NCBI RefSeq assembly: GCF_024139115.2
Contig: NC_085139.1
Location: 138,563,121-138,627,120, forward strand
DNA length: 64,000 nucleotides
Source: Armigeres subalbatus
Lineage: Eukaryota; Arthropoda; Insecta; Diptera; Culicidae
Direction of reading: 5' to 3'
Both the position numbers and the translations under genes were made by a program. Positions 1-12,070 of the stretch are shown here, piece by piece (position 1 is the first letter of the stretch; the number at the start of each line of letters is the position of its first letter). The notes beneath the pieces were generated by a model that was not told where the DNA came from, did not search any database, and saw only the letters and a program-made list of their open reading frames with translations.

Positions 1-224
1 AATGGCTTGGAAATATCCAAAAAATTGAGTAAGCATAGACTTCAAATGTGGAGTCCCTTCTCAACGACATTTTGCTATCGAAAACAAAACCCTACGCTCC
101 TTATTTATTAAATTTTCACCCAAAACTAAATCCGCGCGAAGCCTCCACCGTTATGTAAATCCGCAAAAAAATAGCAAAAACCGCGAAAATCGCGAAATCT
201 TCGTAGTACAATCCTGCGCTTTAT

Positions 225-335
225 ATACGGCGTTGCCTAAACGTATGACCAAGCTTCGCTGTGTGGTCTGTCTGTGTGTCTTTCGATCCTGAAGTCCATG
301 GTTCGAACCCACTCTGCCTTTCATAAGACGGCCTT
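225..335 (+). repeat. tRNA-derived SINE-like segment
   Basis: GGTTCGAACCC at 300-310 is a perfect pol III box B, with a weak box-A-like GACCAAGCTTCGCTGTGTGG about 50 nt upstream. No tRNA cloverleaf forms, so it is a SINE-like remnant rather than a tRNA gene. Confidence 0.35.
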
Positions 336-349
336 GGAGCAATTTTAAA

Positions 350-420
350 ACTTTATATTTTTTTTTGTTGGGGTGTAGAACCACTGCGTCCATTGAGTTG
401 AACTTTTGTGGTTCACATAT
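350..420. repeat. Repeat shared with 32283-32335 in inverse orientation
   Basis: GAACCACTGCGTCCATTGAG and its surroundings match the reverse complement of 32283-32335 over about 50 bp. The 32-kb copy is joined to RTE sequence. Confidence 0.6.
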
Positions 421-550
421 ATACTTTATATTGTACAAACTCGTCTTATTACAAGTAAACTTTATATATTTTGCTAACAGATTTACATTTGATTTGGTTG
501 ATGATAATGGTAGGTACAAATGATTTTTATTTTGAACTTTTTTTTACAAA

Positions 551-694
551 CAGTGGTGCAAAAATAGTGACTTTAGTGACCATTTTCCGAAAAATAGTGA
601 CTTTAGTGACTTTTGGATGCAAATAGTGACTTTTTAGTGACTAGGCTCAAAATAGTGACCAAGTCACTAAAAAGTGACTTGCTACCAGCCCTGT
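551..694. mobile_element. hAT-like MITE built of AATAGTGACTTTAGTGAC repeats
   Basis: Starts CAGTGGTGCAAAAATAGTGA and ends in TTGCTACCAGCCCTG (inverse CAGGGCTGGTAGCAA), a CAGNGNTG-type hAT tip pair. The interior repeats TAGTGACTTTAGTGAC four or more times. Flanking 8-mers do not match, so the copy may be rearranged. Confidence 0.5.
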
Positions 695-711
695 ATCGCC
701 TTTTTTATATA

Positions 712-826
712 CACTGATCCCACATATATGGGTCACTTTGTAACAATAGTTGGTCACTGCATTTTGCATGTAGGTCAAATGGAAATGACTCATATTAGTG
801 CGTAACCCATGATTGTGGAGTCAGTG
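712..826. mobile_element. 115-bp TA-flanked MITE
   Basis: Tips CACTGATCCCACATATATGG and, inverted, CACTGACTCCACAATCATGG, each flanked by TA. Compatible with a Tc1/mariner- or pogo-derived MITE. Confidence 0.65.
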
Positions 827-880
827 TAGCAGCAAAATTAAAATAAAAGTATCATCGTGATAGCCTCATGATATATGAAT

Positions 881-970
881 GCAAAAATGGTAACTTGGCT
901 TAGAAACCTTGCGGTTAGTAGCTGTGGAAGTGCTGAATGAACACTAAGCAGCGAAACGGCAATGTCCCAG
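881..970. repeat. Dispersed mosquito repeat, copy 1 of 4
   Basis: AATGGTAACTTGGCTTAGAA and AGCTGTGGAAGTGCTGAATG belong to a family also seen at 14131-14236 (inverse), 22998-23090 (inverse, weak) and 50384-50478. It ends in CAATGTCCCAG. Well known in Aedes sequence; probably a SINE or MITE. Confidence 0.65.
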
Positions 971-1206
971 AATACTTTACATTTCGAGTTTGATGAGATT
1001 ATGATCAATCGAACCCCGTTTATTTCCAAGGCGGTATGTTAAAATAGAAAATTCCGAAATATTGGTAGCATTTCTCAAAATAGAACTGCAAAATATTGTC
1101 AGACAACGCATACAACCGGACTGTGATACATGGTAACTAATGCACTGTGTTATTATGAAATTCCATTATTTTTTTCTATTATTATTATCTCTAATCTAAG
1201 ATCAAC

Positions 1207-2453
1207 TTAATCTACTCTATCCTTCTTGCTAACGTACTCTACACACCTAGATGGATCGGTAGGGAAAAAATCTTGCATTTTGGTCATCAGTCGTTTTAGT
1301 CCTTGTATGTACTTACGTTGAGTTTCATCGTTCATTACATGAGCCACATTTTTAGAGAAGATTTTCTCACGACCAGTACGAGCATGGATACCAACCATAG
1401 TAACACCAATTGGCCAGGGGGCGTTGCCGATGGCCATTGTAAGATACGCATCACTTGCATGGATGTAATCTCTCTTCAGCAGGCTTTTAGTGATATCTGT
1501 CAAACTGTCTAAAATGTCCTCCGGTATACTTTTATTGCGCAATTTTCTCAGCAACGGCTTCAAATAAAGACGAGTCTGCTCAAACGTAGCTCTCGCAATC
1601 TTCCATCTTGTCGCTGTTCGTTCCGCAGAAGTCCCTGAATTCAACTGATCGTTCCACATTTTCAGCATAAACTGTATCAGCGTAGTAATCACGTGCATAT
1701 CATGTTCTTTGCCACTTCTCCCAAGACGAACAGCCATCTCTTGTATCGACTCGTAGCTTACTGAATCCTCGATAGCGTAATCCTCATTCGAACTTTTCCC
1801 CTTGCTTAATCCAGTGCCATTGGAAGTTAAAATTTCATTCAGATATTCCTCGTCAACTTGCTCCATGGCTTCCTGAAAATCATTTCTAAAGCCACGGTTC
1901 ACCTCTGGAGCCGAGATTTCCAAGAGATGCAGCCGCGAACAGGAATCCGCCTCAGACTCCCCGAACAGAAAAATCGGTTCGCCACGCTCTCGTAACTTGC
2001 GGATCACTTCGGAACGGGGAAGGTTTCGGAAATCGAACCTCGAATCTTTGGTAGGTGATTTTTCGCCGTCTATGCTATTTGCCTGAGTTTCTGCACTACC
2101 ACTCGCTTGTTGGCCGAATTTCTGGTTATATTCGTCTTGTTCCTGAGCCAGCAATTCTCCTCGTTTGAAAAACTTTTTCTTTCCGTCCTGAAAGGATAGT
2201 AGGTATATAATTACATTTAATAATAGGACACAGCAACTCAAAAGAGGTACGAGCTAAAATAATATTATAAACACATTATCAATTGATAGCTGTTCCTTGA
2301 GCATGATCCGCAGAATCTCCAAATTCCCTATAAGATACTTCTAACTTGTTTCGGTTTCACCTCTTTCTTCCTGTAATGCGGAATACTTACCACGAGCTTT
2401 TTGTCCTCCAGAAGTTTACGTTTGCGAGCAATTTCTGCTTTCAGTATATCCAT
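1207..2453 (-). CDS. Prp18: Pre-mRNA-splicing factor 18 (Prp18/PRPF18), two exons
   Basis: This protein acts with Slu7 in the second transesterification step of pre-mRNA splicing in the nucleus. Exon 1 is 2453-2391 (21 residues, starts MDILKAEIARKRKLLEDKK) and ends at a GTAAGT donor. Exon 2 is 2187-1207 and follows a CTTTCAG acceptor. Both junctions are phase 0, giving 347 residues, close to the 342 of the human protein. An N-terminal lysine-rich helix is followed by the PRP4-like motif (LPRSEVIRKLRERGEPI, about residues 75-91) and an all-helical Prp18 domain in the C-terminal half containing the invariant loop APWPIGVTMVGIHARTGREK. The start was chosen because MDILKAEI is the family N-terminus; the in-frame ATG further into the single ORF lies in the intron. 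The intron is 203 bp. No frameshift is seen and the gene looks functional. Family identification is by remembered conservation. Confidence 0.95.
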
Positions 2454-2695
2454 TTTTACTTAATTTATTTACCCTGTGCACACAAAAATAGCGGAATAAT
2501 TAGTGCAATCACCTTTTAGACTGCAAATTTTTTAATAATTACAGATGTTGATAAGGTGTCAACAAAAATAAAAGCAAAATTTTAATTTATTATTCGTCCA
2601 AAATAGGAATGGGCGATTTTGTGGAAAAAATCGATTGTCAAAAAAATCGGAGGGCAGGGATGTCAGATTTTGTTTTCAAAAAATAGCTACATTAA

Positions 2696-2956
2696 GGTGA
2701 CACGGGAAGCACAAACAATCATCAAATCGTCATCATTTCATCATTGAATGCTTAATTTGTTTTTTCAACAACGAATAAGATTTTGAAAAAGTATCACCGG
2801 CGCGTGCTTACTCGCAATCTACATGCTGATACATTTACAGTTACATCAAACAACTGAAAACCGGAATACGCCGCTCCAAAATTACGAGGTGACAATGCTA
2901 GAAAGAGACAAAAGATAGGAAAAATAACACGGTGTGCAGTGCCTCCCCGAGTCACC
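2696..2956. mobile_element. 261-bp TTAA-flanked MITE
   Basis: Tips GGTGACACGGGAAGCAC and, inverted, GGTGACTCGGGGAGGCAC, bounded by TTAA at 2692-2695 and 2957-2960. A TTAA duplication is the piggyBac preference. It lies 240 bp upstream of the Prp18 start codon. Confidence 0.75.
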
Positions 2957-2960
2957 TTAA

Positions 2961-3224
2961 GGCTACACGTAAAAAAATTTAATGTTGTTTATTATTAATA
3001 TTTCTAATACTTTTTTGCCAAAGCAGGCGCTTAATGACATGTATAAGAAAAAACTTATACATCGCATTAGTCACATACATTCGGAAACTTATACTTTTCA
3101 TTAACTTATGAATGTTATTAGCATTTTGATATGGGATCATTCATTAGGTGGCATAATGAAGAGTATAAGTATTTTCGAATGGTTTTTTGCCATAACATAT
3201 AAGGTTATTTTTTTACGTGTACGC
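2961..3224. mobile_element. 264-bp foldback MITE abutting the TTAA element
   Basis: The left GGCTACACGTAAAAAAATTT pairs with the right TATTTTTTTACGTGTACGC. The interior carries AACTTATAC motifs in both orientations. Confidence 0.65.
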
Positions 3225-3270
3225 TTACCAAAAATCCACACATTTTAATTGGAAAAATCAAGTTATGATA

Positions 3271-3707
3271 CAGTGAACGTTATTTGCTAATTGGGTTTTT
3301 TCTAGTTGGGGCGTTTTTTAGTTGGGGGTTCGCTAATGGGCCTTTTCACGAGACGTTTAAAAACAGCTGATTTTATCGTCAATTGACAGTTCTTCTATGA
3401 AAGTGACAGCTTCGGACTTGCAGGCCTGTTCAGCGGTTGTAAACATGTGCAGTCTCGGCAGTGTCACATGAAAAGGCCTATTGGGGCGAAACCCAATTAA
3501 AAAGCAGCTAAACGTCAGAATCTGATGTCAAAAACGCGTTGACGTTTTGTTTCCGTGTTTGGCGGGATCGATTTTTTCTGGCGCGTAAAATTTTCCTTTG
3601 TTCAACGCAAAAAGTAAACAACATTGACGCTTGTCAAAACGCCCCAATTAGCGAACGGCATTCGCTAGTTGGGGTGAGGTCGTGCCCCAATTGGCGAACG
3701 ATCACTG
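3271..3707. mobile_element. 437-bp TA-flanked pogo-like MITE with nested insert
   Basis: Tips CAGTGAACGTTATTTGC and, inverted, CAGTGATCGTTCGCCAATT, with TA on both sides. The motif GTTGGGGCG recurs inside in both orientations (AATTGGGG). A second inverted pair GGGCCTTTTCACG / CATGAAAAGGCC at about 3338-3479 indicates a nested element of about 140 bp. Confidence 0.7.
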
Positions 3708-6480
3708 TATATATATATGATATATAATATGATAAGCGCATACATAACCATTCTTCATGCAATCCACTTATAAAAAATATCTAGAAATTAACTTTATCAT
3801 TTATTTGTTACACTTACAACTGCGATTAATTCATTCGCTTATTTAGAAAATTAATCGTTCATTGGCGAGATAGTTCACAAGGGAGAAAAATATATATAAA
3901 AAAAACCCTGAATTCAACCTAGATACTTATATGTACTAATTTTATCACATTGTTTACGACTACGAGCAGCTGTCGTCACGGCAAAATCAAATGGGATTGT
4001 TTGCAACTACTAACCGTGCGTTCGTGAGGAATTTCGGCGAGAGCCTAATGTTAGTTTCACAACAATAAAGGATACTGTTTCTGACCACAAAGGAAAATAT
4101 TGCTTTTTGCATTGAAACTTTTTGTTTCTTCACTGAAACCATTGACACTTGTCTTCAGCGACTGCTTCCGCGATAGAGCATTTTCACATTTTATTCACGC
4201 ATACATCTATATTGCTGTCAAAATGTGCATTTGACAATTAAATTTTCAGCTAAAACCCAATGTAAATAAATACTAAGGTATGGAAATCCATATATTGTGT
4301 GCGTGCCTTTCGTGTATGGCGAAAAATCTTTCACTACTACATTCGAACGAGCTCCCATAAGAAGCCGTGCAAATATGTACGTCACAATTTGCTGTTTACA
4401 TTTTCCATCATCCACTAATACACTTGCATTTGATCTTCTTCCTCACCTTCTATCTATTCTCATTGGCTAAAACCTCTATTTTTTGACACCGGTGCACTCA
4501 CACAACCAATCGACATCAGTTGTCAAAAAATCAGGAGTACCAACTTGACCACTATCTCCTTGTCGCCGAGTCTGGCGCTGAGTGCTCGGCGCGGAAACCC
4601 AAAGGTGGGAATAAAATTTTGGGGCTTATGCGCAATATCCACATATCCATGAACATTTTATAATTATGCGGAAAAGTAAAAAAGTATTACACTGCCAAAA
4701 AAATCCATATCCGGTTTATGTGTGAGCTCTATAGATTTTTGCAATTAGTTCATAACAATAAATTTTATGTGTGAGCCTCATAAATATTGTATAAGTCTCG
4801 GAACATAAAACTAATTATTTATTGCGATATACCTTATAAGACTCATTTATAAACTCTGAAAGAATTTATTCATATATATTATGGGCTTTTCTTAATAAAA
4901 TACATCATTATGAAATCATTAGAATTAAACCATTATAATAAGTTTTTTGAAATAGTTTAGATTTATTATCATAAAAATTGTAGATAATCATATAGTATTA
5001 CATATATAAAACTATGTATGACCTTGAGGTTACCGCTGACAAATAAAATTCAAAATACCCGCATAACAAAAAACAATTTGAGTCATATTCCAAACCATTA
5101 AATTATTTCAAAGCAAAATGTAACTATATTTCAAACACTTCTGGTAATGTTTTACAATGAATGACTGAAATGTTTGCACAATAAAGAATTATTCTACGAC
5201 AATTTTTCATATTGTAATGATATGCTACGTTGTCTCGTTATTTTTGAACGATATCAATTCAAAAATACATAACTTCTTGATACAATAAAGATCTCACATG
5301 ATTTGTGGCAACAATAAATAAAATTGTTATGTTATTTTTATTTATTGTTTAAAATCTTAAATTGAGCAGGTAGCAACACGTCAAAGTTGCAGTGCCAAGT
5401 TGTTCATCGTCATAAGTTCACCTTATCGCAGACCTTGCAGACAGATCGCAGCTGTTTATTAAAATTTTCTACCATTATTTTTTAATTTTGTTAAATTATT
5501 TTCTTTTACTTCGTTTAATTTAAGTATTGCGTTGTGTGTCGTGAACATCGAGCTAAAGCATCACACAGTAAGGTATGTACAAAACAAATTGTAATAATTG
5601 TTTTAAACGAGTAAAATTTTAAGAATACCATTTTCTCTTCTAGACATTCATTGGAGCGTTGAACAATTTGTGACCAAAGTAGCATCGAGGATTGCAAAAA
5701 GGTCAATATAAACGGAAGTGCCAACCTCATCATGGACATTACCCGGAAATCAATGCAGCACTGCCAAATAGCCTCGGGAACTGCAGCTCCGAAATGGACT
5801 GAAGGTAATGTTGATCTCCGACCACGGACAAATCATCTGCAGTGCTTGAGGATATGAGCGACTAGGGTGAAATGCCCCGAATATTGCACGTTTGTAAACC
5901 CATTGCTCTCCCTGGAAAAGAGAAAAATCATCAATCATATGTTGTCAAAGAACCTATTCTACAACCATGGGCTATTTCCAACTGAAACGTTCCGCTACCC
6001 ACTATCCGCAATGATAAATAATACGTCGATATTTATTGTACTTTATAAATGACGTAAGGTTCAAGAGCTAAATTCAACAACAGCACAACAACAGGTTGTG
6101 CATAACCGTTGCTTCCCTGGAGTAGATATATTATCTGGTATTCTAAACAGGTCAGTTGCACTTTAGCATTATTCACAAGTTCACAGAAAGTAATATTTAT
6201 TTCGATATCAATTTCAGCACAAGCCGATATCTCTATACCCTTTGGTTCTTCGGAAAAAAATCTGTGCCCGGGATGGGGGAATCAGTTGAGGTAACATTCG
6301 TTTGAACACGGGAAAGAATAATTCAATGCAAATTTTTCAAAGCGACTTATCTGATGGGTCTGATGGCGATGAAAATGAAATTTCAGCACAAGGCGATACC
6401 GGTTGGAGGTATGTACGACGACACTGTCCTGGAGCCGGTTTCACCCTCTAGCAAGTAGGCATTCTTGGGTTCTCATTAGG

Positions 6481-6810
6481 ACAATCCTTAAATCAACTTC
6501 GATGCGTCGATTCACAGTACCAAAAAGTTCACGGGTGTAGCCGCGTATAACGATGGACGACAGCCAGTTAACGACAACATCGCTGCCGTGAACGATTCCG
6601 TTTGGTAGTACCTACGTCGATATCACCCTGACGCGGATCCACCGGTCCCGAATAATCGATAATAATGCCACAACAAGTCAACAGTGGCAATCCTTAAATC
6701 AACTTGAATATGTCGATTTATAAAGATATCCCGGATAGAGCGGATAAGTCGATAGACGGACATCACATCGTAGCCGTGAACGATTTGAATTCATTGAATA
6801 CATTATGCAA
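6481..6810 (+). repeat. Imperfect tandem duplication, about 207 bp
   Basis: AATCCTTAAATCAACTT occurs at 6483 and 6690, each followed by TCGATT and, about 120 bp later, CGTGAACGATT. Divergence is considerable. Confidence 0.55.
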
Positions 6811-8473
6811 GTTGTTTGGTACAGCACGAGCTGAATAATTAGAATTAGAACTAATAAACAAAGAACTAATCAAAAAAGAAACAATGGCATAAAGTAAGTA
6901 CGTGTAGTAAAGTCCTGCTTCTCCAGCTGAACATATATTGTTAATTACTTAATAATTTAAATAAAAATAAGAGTGACATTGATTACTTGACCAATGTAAA
7001 GTTTGAAGTTGGATTTTGTTACATTTACCTACTTTTTGCCATTGTATTCTTTAATTAATTTATTTATTTTTTTAAGTTTTTTCTCCATAATGTACCATAC
7101 AAAAGCAATACAGGAAAACTTTATTTTACCATATTGTATTATAAATTACCAATTTAGTTTGAAGTTTTTTTTTTAGCTCAATTTTATGGTTCAATAATCA
7201 AACAAACATAAAACATACGGTGAACCGTTCGAAAAATGGATGGTAAGTCAACTATCTGCCGGAAAGTTCACGAATTTTTTTGCACCGGAAAATCGGCATT
7301 TTTTTATTGTAACATAACTTAACCGCCCTTTACTCATATTGTAAAATAGCAAAATACCATCTATCAGATTGTCGAAACAATCAACGGTAGTGTGAGCTTA
7401 TTGTTTTGATGGGTTATTAATGTTATTCTTTATGTATAGTTTTTAATGGTCACGGAAAATACAGGATACGGCGGTCGTATGGTCTAGAATTATGCGGGTA
7501 GTGCACATGCAAAGCTTACTGTCCTGAACACACAACTGGGGTAAATTTTAAATTATTCTTTTAAAACACCATACATGAGAAGAAAAATTAAGAAAATCAC
7601 TCGCGAAATGTCTAATATTACACATGTGTCGTAATAGCAGCAACGACTGTTATCCATTTTCGAAACAGCAACACGGCAACACATTCTCATAGCAGCGTGG
7701 CTTTACGGCGATTATTTTCATTGGAAAAATGATATCGTCGGAGGTTTAGATTCGGTGCGGTGATAGAATTTTCTCAGCAGTCTTTGTGTTTGTACTGCAT
7801 CGCTCCAAAATAATGTCCGAGTTCTTCGGGTTGACAGTCAACACCGAGGCCAACACAATACGGCGATACAGGTCTGCTGTTTGCCGAAGATGATTCCTAT
7901 AGTGTGGATAATTTAAAAAATCGCAATTATTTTTGTGTCTTGTAAGCTGAGTAATATGCTTTTTACATCTCAGCTAAAAACATTAACTTTAAAAATCTCA
8001 CCTTTATTGCATGAAAGAAGAACTTAACCGTCGTGTCATGTTCTTTGTGTCACCGTTTCTCGGCATCACACATGTAGCTCTATAATTGGACATTCCCCTG
8101 AGATAGTTCCCGCAGCATCGTTATCAATTCATCGGCTTCTTTGTTGCCAGCACCTGCTGAGCCATCTTCAGGGAAATAGTTATGGTGATAGTTTTGATTT
8201 GCTCCTTCCCGTTGGAGCCGGTTGAATCGACATTCTCTAGTAGACTTGCGGCACTGCTGTTTAGGCTATATGAGATTCGCTGCTTTGGCTCTCGTGGCAG
8301 TGATCTATGCCACCTCTTCATTCTTCAATATAGGGAACTTTTAGCAACCGCTTTGACGGAGTATTTATTGGAAAAGCGCACATGATATTGTTGTTGATAT
8401 TGGAGCGGTCGTGTTTGACGTGCCTGTCGTTCCTGGCTAAACCGGCTAAACACATTCGGTTTTGTGTTTGTAA

Positions 8474-8622
8474 TAATAGTGCTGTCCAATGAGCAGCTCG
8501 AAGTAGCTCGAAGTTGTTCCCGTCCTGCTCGTTCTTTTTTGTCAACAAACGGGCATGAGCGTGACAGGAACAACTTCGAGCTACTTCGAGCTACTTCGAG
8601 CTGCTCATTGGACAGCACTAAT
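8474..8622. mobile_element. 149-bp foldback MITE with 8-bp duplication
   Basis: The arms TAGTGCTGTCCAATGAGCAG and its inverse CTGCTCATTGGACAGCACTA are nearly perfect for 40-50 bp and include repeated CTTCGAGCTA units. GTTTGTAA is duplicated at 8466-8473 and 8623-8630, consistent with a hAT-type MITE. The transcript would fold into a long hairpin. Confidence 0.85.
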
Positions 8623-9584
8623 GTTTGTAAACACTTTGTTACTGCAGGAGCGTCGCCGGTGCCTAAAAACAAATCATATGCAGTTCAAGTTTGTTCGATC
8701 GTGTAAAAAATCCTAATAATGTCGTATGAACACACAATCTACTTACCTCCGTATTCCGTAAAACTTTCCGGATGACAATATTTCCCATCACTGATGTATG
8801 CATATCAGCAATAAATTGATTTGTTTGCTGCCAAGTCGGCTCCTGGTAGATTACCCGTCGCAGTGGATACTGCTGTGGCGATGGTGTCATCGTCAGCGAA
8901 TATTATGTTCATGCCATGGGGCCATATAATGGGAATTCCGTAATCGCCGCTCCAGTTGATTTCTGGAGTAGTTCTCAGTCAGATGCTTCCAAGCTGCATC
9001 TGTAACAGATGCATGACAAGTGACGACTGTAGCCATTTTGTTATTTTTTCACATTGTTGTGCATTCTCGCATCATTCGTATCCGTATCAGTTAAAATGTT
9101 CAAAAGTTGTGCATTTTATGTGTGAGACGTTATGGATTTTAGCCATTAGTCTAGACGGTCTAGACACATATTTTATAAACGGATTATTAATGAGAACAAT
9201 TATTCACGCTTATTAAGGGTATGTGTGTGGTTTTGTGATCCATAAAGCCCAAATAAACTTTATGGTTGAGACGATCTGGTCTTTTTATGTGTCGTTGCAT
9301 ATATTAAAAAATATTGGATTTTTTGTAGTGTACAAACTCTGAAAAAATCGATCATAATTCATTGTTCGCCCAATACAGCAGTTATGAGATACGCCCTTTG
9401 GAAATAAATAATTTTGCATCACTCGCTGTCATAACAAATGAAACACGAAGCACGCAAAAAATCTGCGTTTGGCTGAAAAACTACATCCTTTTTACATATT
9501 TGAGAATTTTAAATGTTTGTGCTGTTGGCGATCATCCGGCCATAATTTCTGTGAAACAAAATTCAATACACCAGTGTCTGCAAG

Positions 9585-10911
9585 ATGCCAAAAAAGATGG
9601 GAATTAACAGCAAAGCTGTGGAAGCTCGCGAACGTAAAGCCGAGGCGAAAAAGGTTGCGAACGAGAAAGCTGCCAAGGCAGCAGAAGATGCACTATGGGC
9701 GGATGACGATAAATCAATGGCTAAAAAGAAAAAGCAAAAGGTAAAATTAATGCTACTAGAAGGTAATTTTATTATGTATTAAATAGCTTTTTTTCCGGCG
9801 CGCTTTGTTATGTCAGAGGGGGAAGGGGTCTCGAACCACCACAGAAATATTACTTGCCTTATTCATAAACCTTCACATGTCATACTTGATTCCATTTTTT
9901 GCTTGATTAGCTCTCGGTTCATTTTTTGAATTTTATGGGAGCCCCCACTTCTAGAGGGGAAAGGGGTCTTGAACCTTTATTGGCTTCAAAACCTACTGCA
10001 TACAAATGTTCACGCTGATCGGTTCTTCAGTTTCCGAGTCTATAAAGGTCGAACAAACGGACAGAAACTAAATTCTATGTGATATACATAGATTCTTGAG
10101 ATTCTTCGTGTGTGTACTGTGCATGTAAATCAAAATATATGGTTCATGGCTCAATCTATCAATGCACTGATGTTCATGATCGACAGAAATCCTGATATAC
10201 ATAATTATACGAATACAAAAACATGGAATAGCGCAAAGTAGCATCATCGCTAGGTGGATAAATTACGGTATTAAATTAAATATTCATCCGTTTTTTAAAC
10301 ATTTTTTATAATGTTTCATGAACAAAATTCAAATTCTCATTATATTTGGCTGATTTGAGACAAAACTAAAATAATAATTCTAAAGTTTCTAAGTTACACG
10401 CAAAGCTTATGATGAGTATTTTCTGAAAGTTAATTCTTTGTAGGAAGATGAAGAGCGTAAGCGCCTGGAGCAAGCAAGAAAAAAAGCAGAAGCAAAAGCC
10501 TTGCTTGAGCAGGAAATGAATTCCATTAAGACGGCACCTAAGGTATCTGTACAAAAAATTACTCGATCCCAAATTGACGCTGAAGTGGAAAAACGTAATC
10601 GTGCTATTGAAACAGTGAATAACCCACCAAAGCAGACCGTTCCAAAAACAGCTATAATCGAAGAGAATCTGAATCGCGTCATGGCCGAAACGGAAGTCGC
10701 ACAAACAATAGACCAAGCCATAGCCGTTCTTAGCGTCAAGGATGGCGAGGATCGCCATCCGGAGAAACGAATGAAGGCGGCTTTTAAGGCATATGAAGAT
10801 GAACAGTTGCCAATTATGAAACAAGAATATCCATCTCTAAAATTATCACAGCTCAAACAAATGATTTTTAAGGAGTGGCAAAAGTCTCCCCAGAATCCAA
10901 TGAATCAGTAG
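9585..10911 (+). CDS. CCDC124: CCDC124 (coiled-coil domain-containing protein 124), two exons
   Basis: This is a small basic, helical protein. CCDC124 family members (yeast Lso2-like) bind the ribosome and associate with translational dormancy and recovery; the human protein is also reported at centrosome and midbody. Exon 1 is 9585-9740 (52 residues, MPKKMGINSKAVEARERKAE...) and ends at a GTAAAA donor. Exon 2 is 10444-10911 after a TTTGTAG acceptor, with phase 0 at both sides. The total is 207 residues, against 223 in human. The N-terminal third is Lys/Ala/Glu-rich coiled coil (ERKRLEQARKKAEAKALLEQE). The C-terminal half carries the conserved HPEKRMKAAFKAYEDEQLP and LKLSQLKQMIFKEW, which is the HMG-box-like CCDC124 domain. 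The stop is TAG at 10909-10911 and an AATAAA lies about 80 bp downstream at 10993. The 703-bp intron contains mosquito repeat sequence. Open and probably functional. Confidence 0.94.
9830..10110. repeat. Dispersed mosquito repeat in CCDC124 intron
   Basis: AGGGGAAAGGGGTCTTGAAC, ACAAATGTTCACGCTGATC and CTATAAAGGTCGAACAAACG are also found, inverted and diverged, at 61920-62050. It lies within the CCDC124 intron. Confidence 0.5.
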
Positions 10912-10992
10912 ATTAAAAGTAGATGCCAATTTGAGAGGTATCAATATTATTATTTTATTTATTGAGCTGAAGCAGCATTTCCATCGTGGTGC

Positions 10993-10998
10993 AATAAA
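10993..10998 (+). promoter_or_regulatory. Candidate CCDC124 polyadenylation signal
   Basis: A canonical AATAAA lies about 80 bp after the CCDC124 stop codon in otherwise AT-rich sequence. It is a reasonable 3'-end signal, but no cleavage site can be seen from sequence alone. Confidence 0.5.
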
Positions 10999-11441
10999 TT
11001 ACGAGCCGAGACCTCACGAATAGTGGCTGCCGATTCAATGGATCATCGATAAACGACAGTCGCTTGAGGAAATTGCAAAACAGTAAAGACTCACAGGCAT
11101 TACACATGATTTGGTTACTGATATATCACTTCCGTTGTTCAGCATGCAGAATACTACAACTGAAGTCTTTTCTGTTTTATAACTAATATTGTGGTTTGTT
11201 ATTTTACTTAATATATCGTTTTATCTTCCGGCCTTCAATCTTAGATAGACGAATCCAACTAAAAATAGGAAGAAGACAACCGATGGTGTTAACTTTGACA
11301 GGTCGCACGGCTCAGCATAGAAAGATTATTGAAAAATGTTAGTAATAAATTGTAGACAAAAAGTAATTAAAACTGATTGGTGTACATGTAATGATTCGTA
11401 CATCTATCAGATTTTAATTAAATTTAGTCTACAATGTATTA

Positions 11442-12070
11442 CAGTGTTGATCCGATTTTGTCACTCCCTGCTTTTGTCTACCCCCAGGGAATGTAAAATA
11501 ACAACATTGTCCTCTCTTGTAAATGTTGGGACAAATTTAACTCGCAATAAGCGTTTGTCCCAAACTGAAACAGAATAGAACAATGACCGCCTGCCGCGCA
11601 TTCTGAGATTTAGTCGGTTTTTGATGATGTTTTTGGTTGAATAAGTTTCAGTTATCAATGTTTAGACATAAACTTAACCATTTGTTGACATGATTTGTGT
11701 TTTACTTCTTAAATATACAAGTTATCGCAATTTGAAAGCTTCACAACAATTGCCTTTCCATGTTTGTTGCAAATAAAATGGAACGCAACAATGTCTTTAT
11801 CCTCTGCAGATGAGGACAAAGAGTTATCGTTATTCTCTTTTGTTGCTTGTTTTTTGCATTTTTCAGCGACAATTACATTCCTTGTCTGCCCCCGATCACG
11901 TTTTCTACCAAATTTTGCCACAAAAAATAAATAAATTAGTCGTTCGTTTTATTTTTTTAAGTAATACCGCAAACAACAAGGATTTACATTAAATAACTTA
12001 CCACCGATGGTTAATTATGAATGATTTCTGAGTACCTGTGAAGGATTCTGTGAGCTTTTTCGACAATATG
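11442..12070 (+). repeat. Diverged copy of the CAGTNTTGATCCGATTTTGTC family
   Basis: The start at 11442 and the segment 11930-12060 (AATAATACCG.AAACAAC, GATTTCTGAGTACC) match 15282-15480. The right end is not found. Inserted sequence separates the two parts. Confidence 0.55.

Larger units (their letters stand above)
4690..9330. mobile_element. Possible 4.6-kb TA-flanked element
   Basis: CACTGCCAAAAAAATCC at 4690 and its inverse GGATTTTTTGTAGTG ending at 9330 are both next to TA, and TTTATGTGTGAG occurs just inside each end (4716-4775, 9116-9125). No transposase is visible. The interior includes the 8474-8622 MITE and an approximate 207-bp tandem duplication at 6481-6810. It could instead be two separate copies of one short family. 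Confidence 0.4.
2454..9584. other. Gene-free interval between Prp18 and CCDC124
   Basis: No host gene is supported. It holds the 2696-2956, 2961-3224, 3271-3707 and 8474-8622 MITEs, the possible 4690-9330 element and AT-rich sequence. Short frames near 8040-8330 and 8660-8900 have no recognisable domain. Confidence 0.6.

Noticed and set aside
300..310. tRNA gene suggested by GGTTCGAACCC
   Set aside because: No acceptor or anticodon stem pairs around it; only a box-B-like sequence is present.
2188..2241. N-terminal extension of Prp18 in the single open frame (MSCCVLLLNV...)
   Set aside because: This is intron sequence read through; the family N-terminus is encoded by the exon at 2391-2453 with proper splice sites.
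8325..8706. Frames of 76-115 residues on both strands
   Set aside because: They share peptides because they are the two arms of the 149-bp hairpin MITE.
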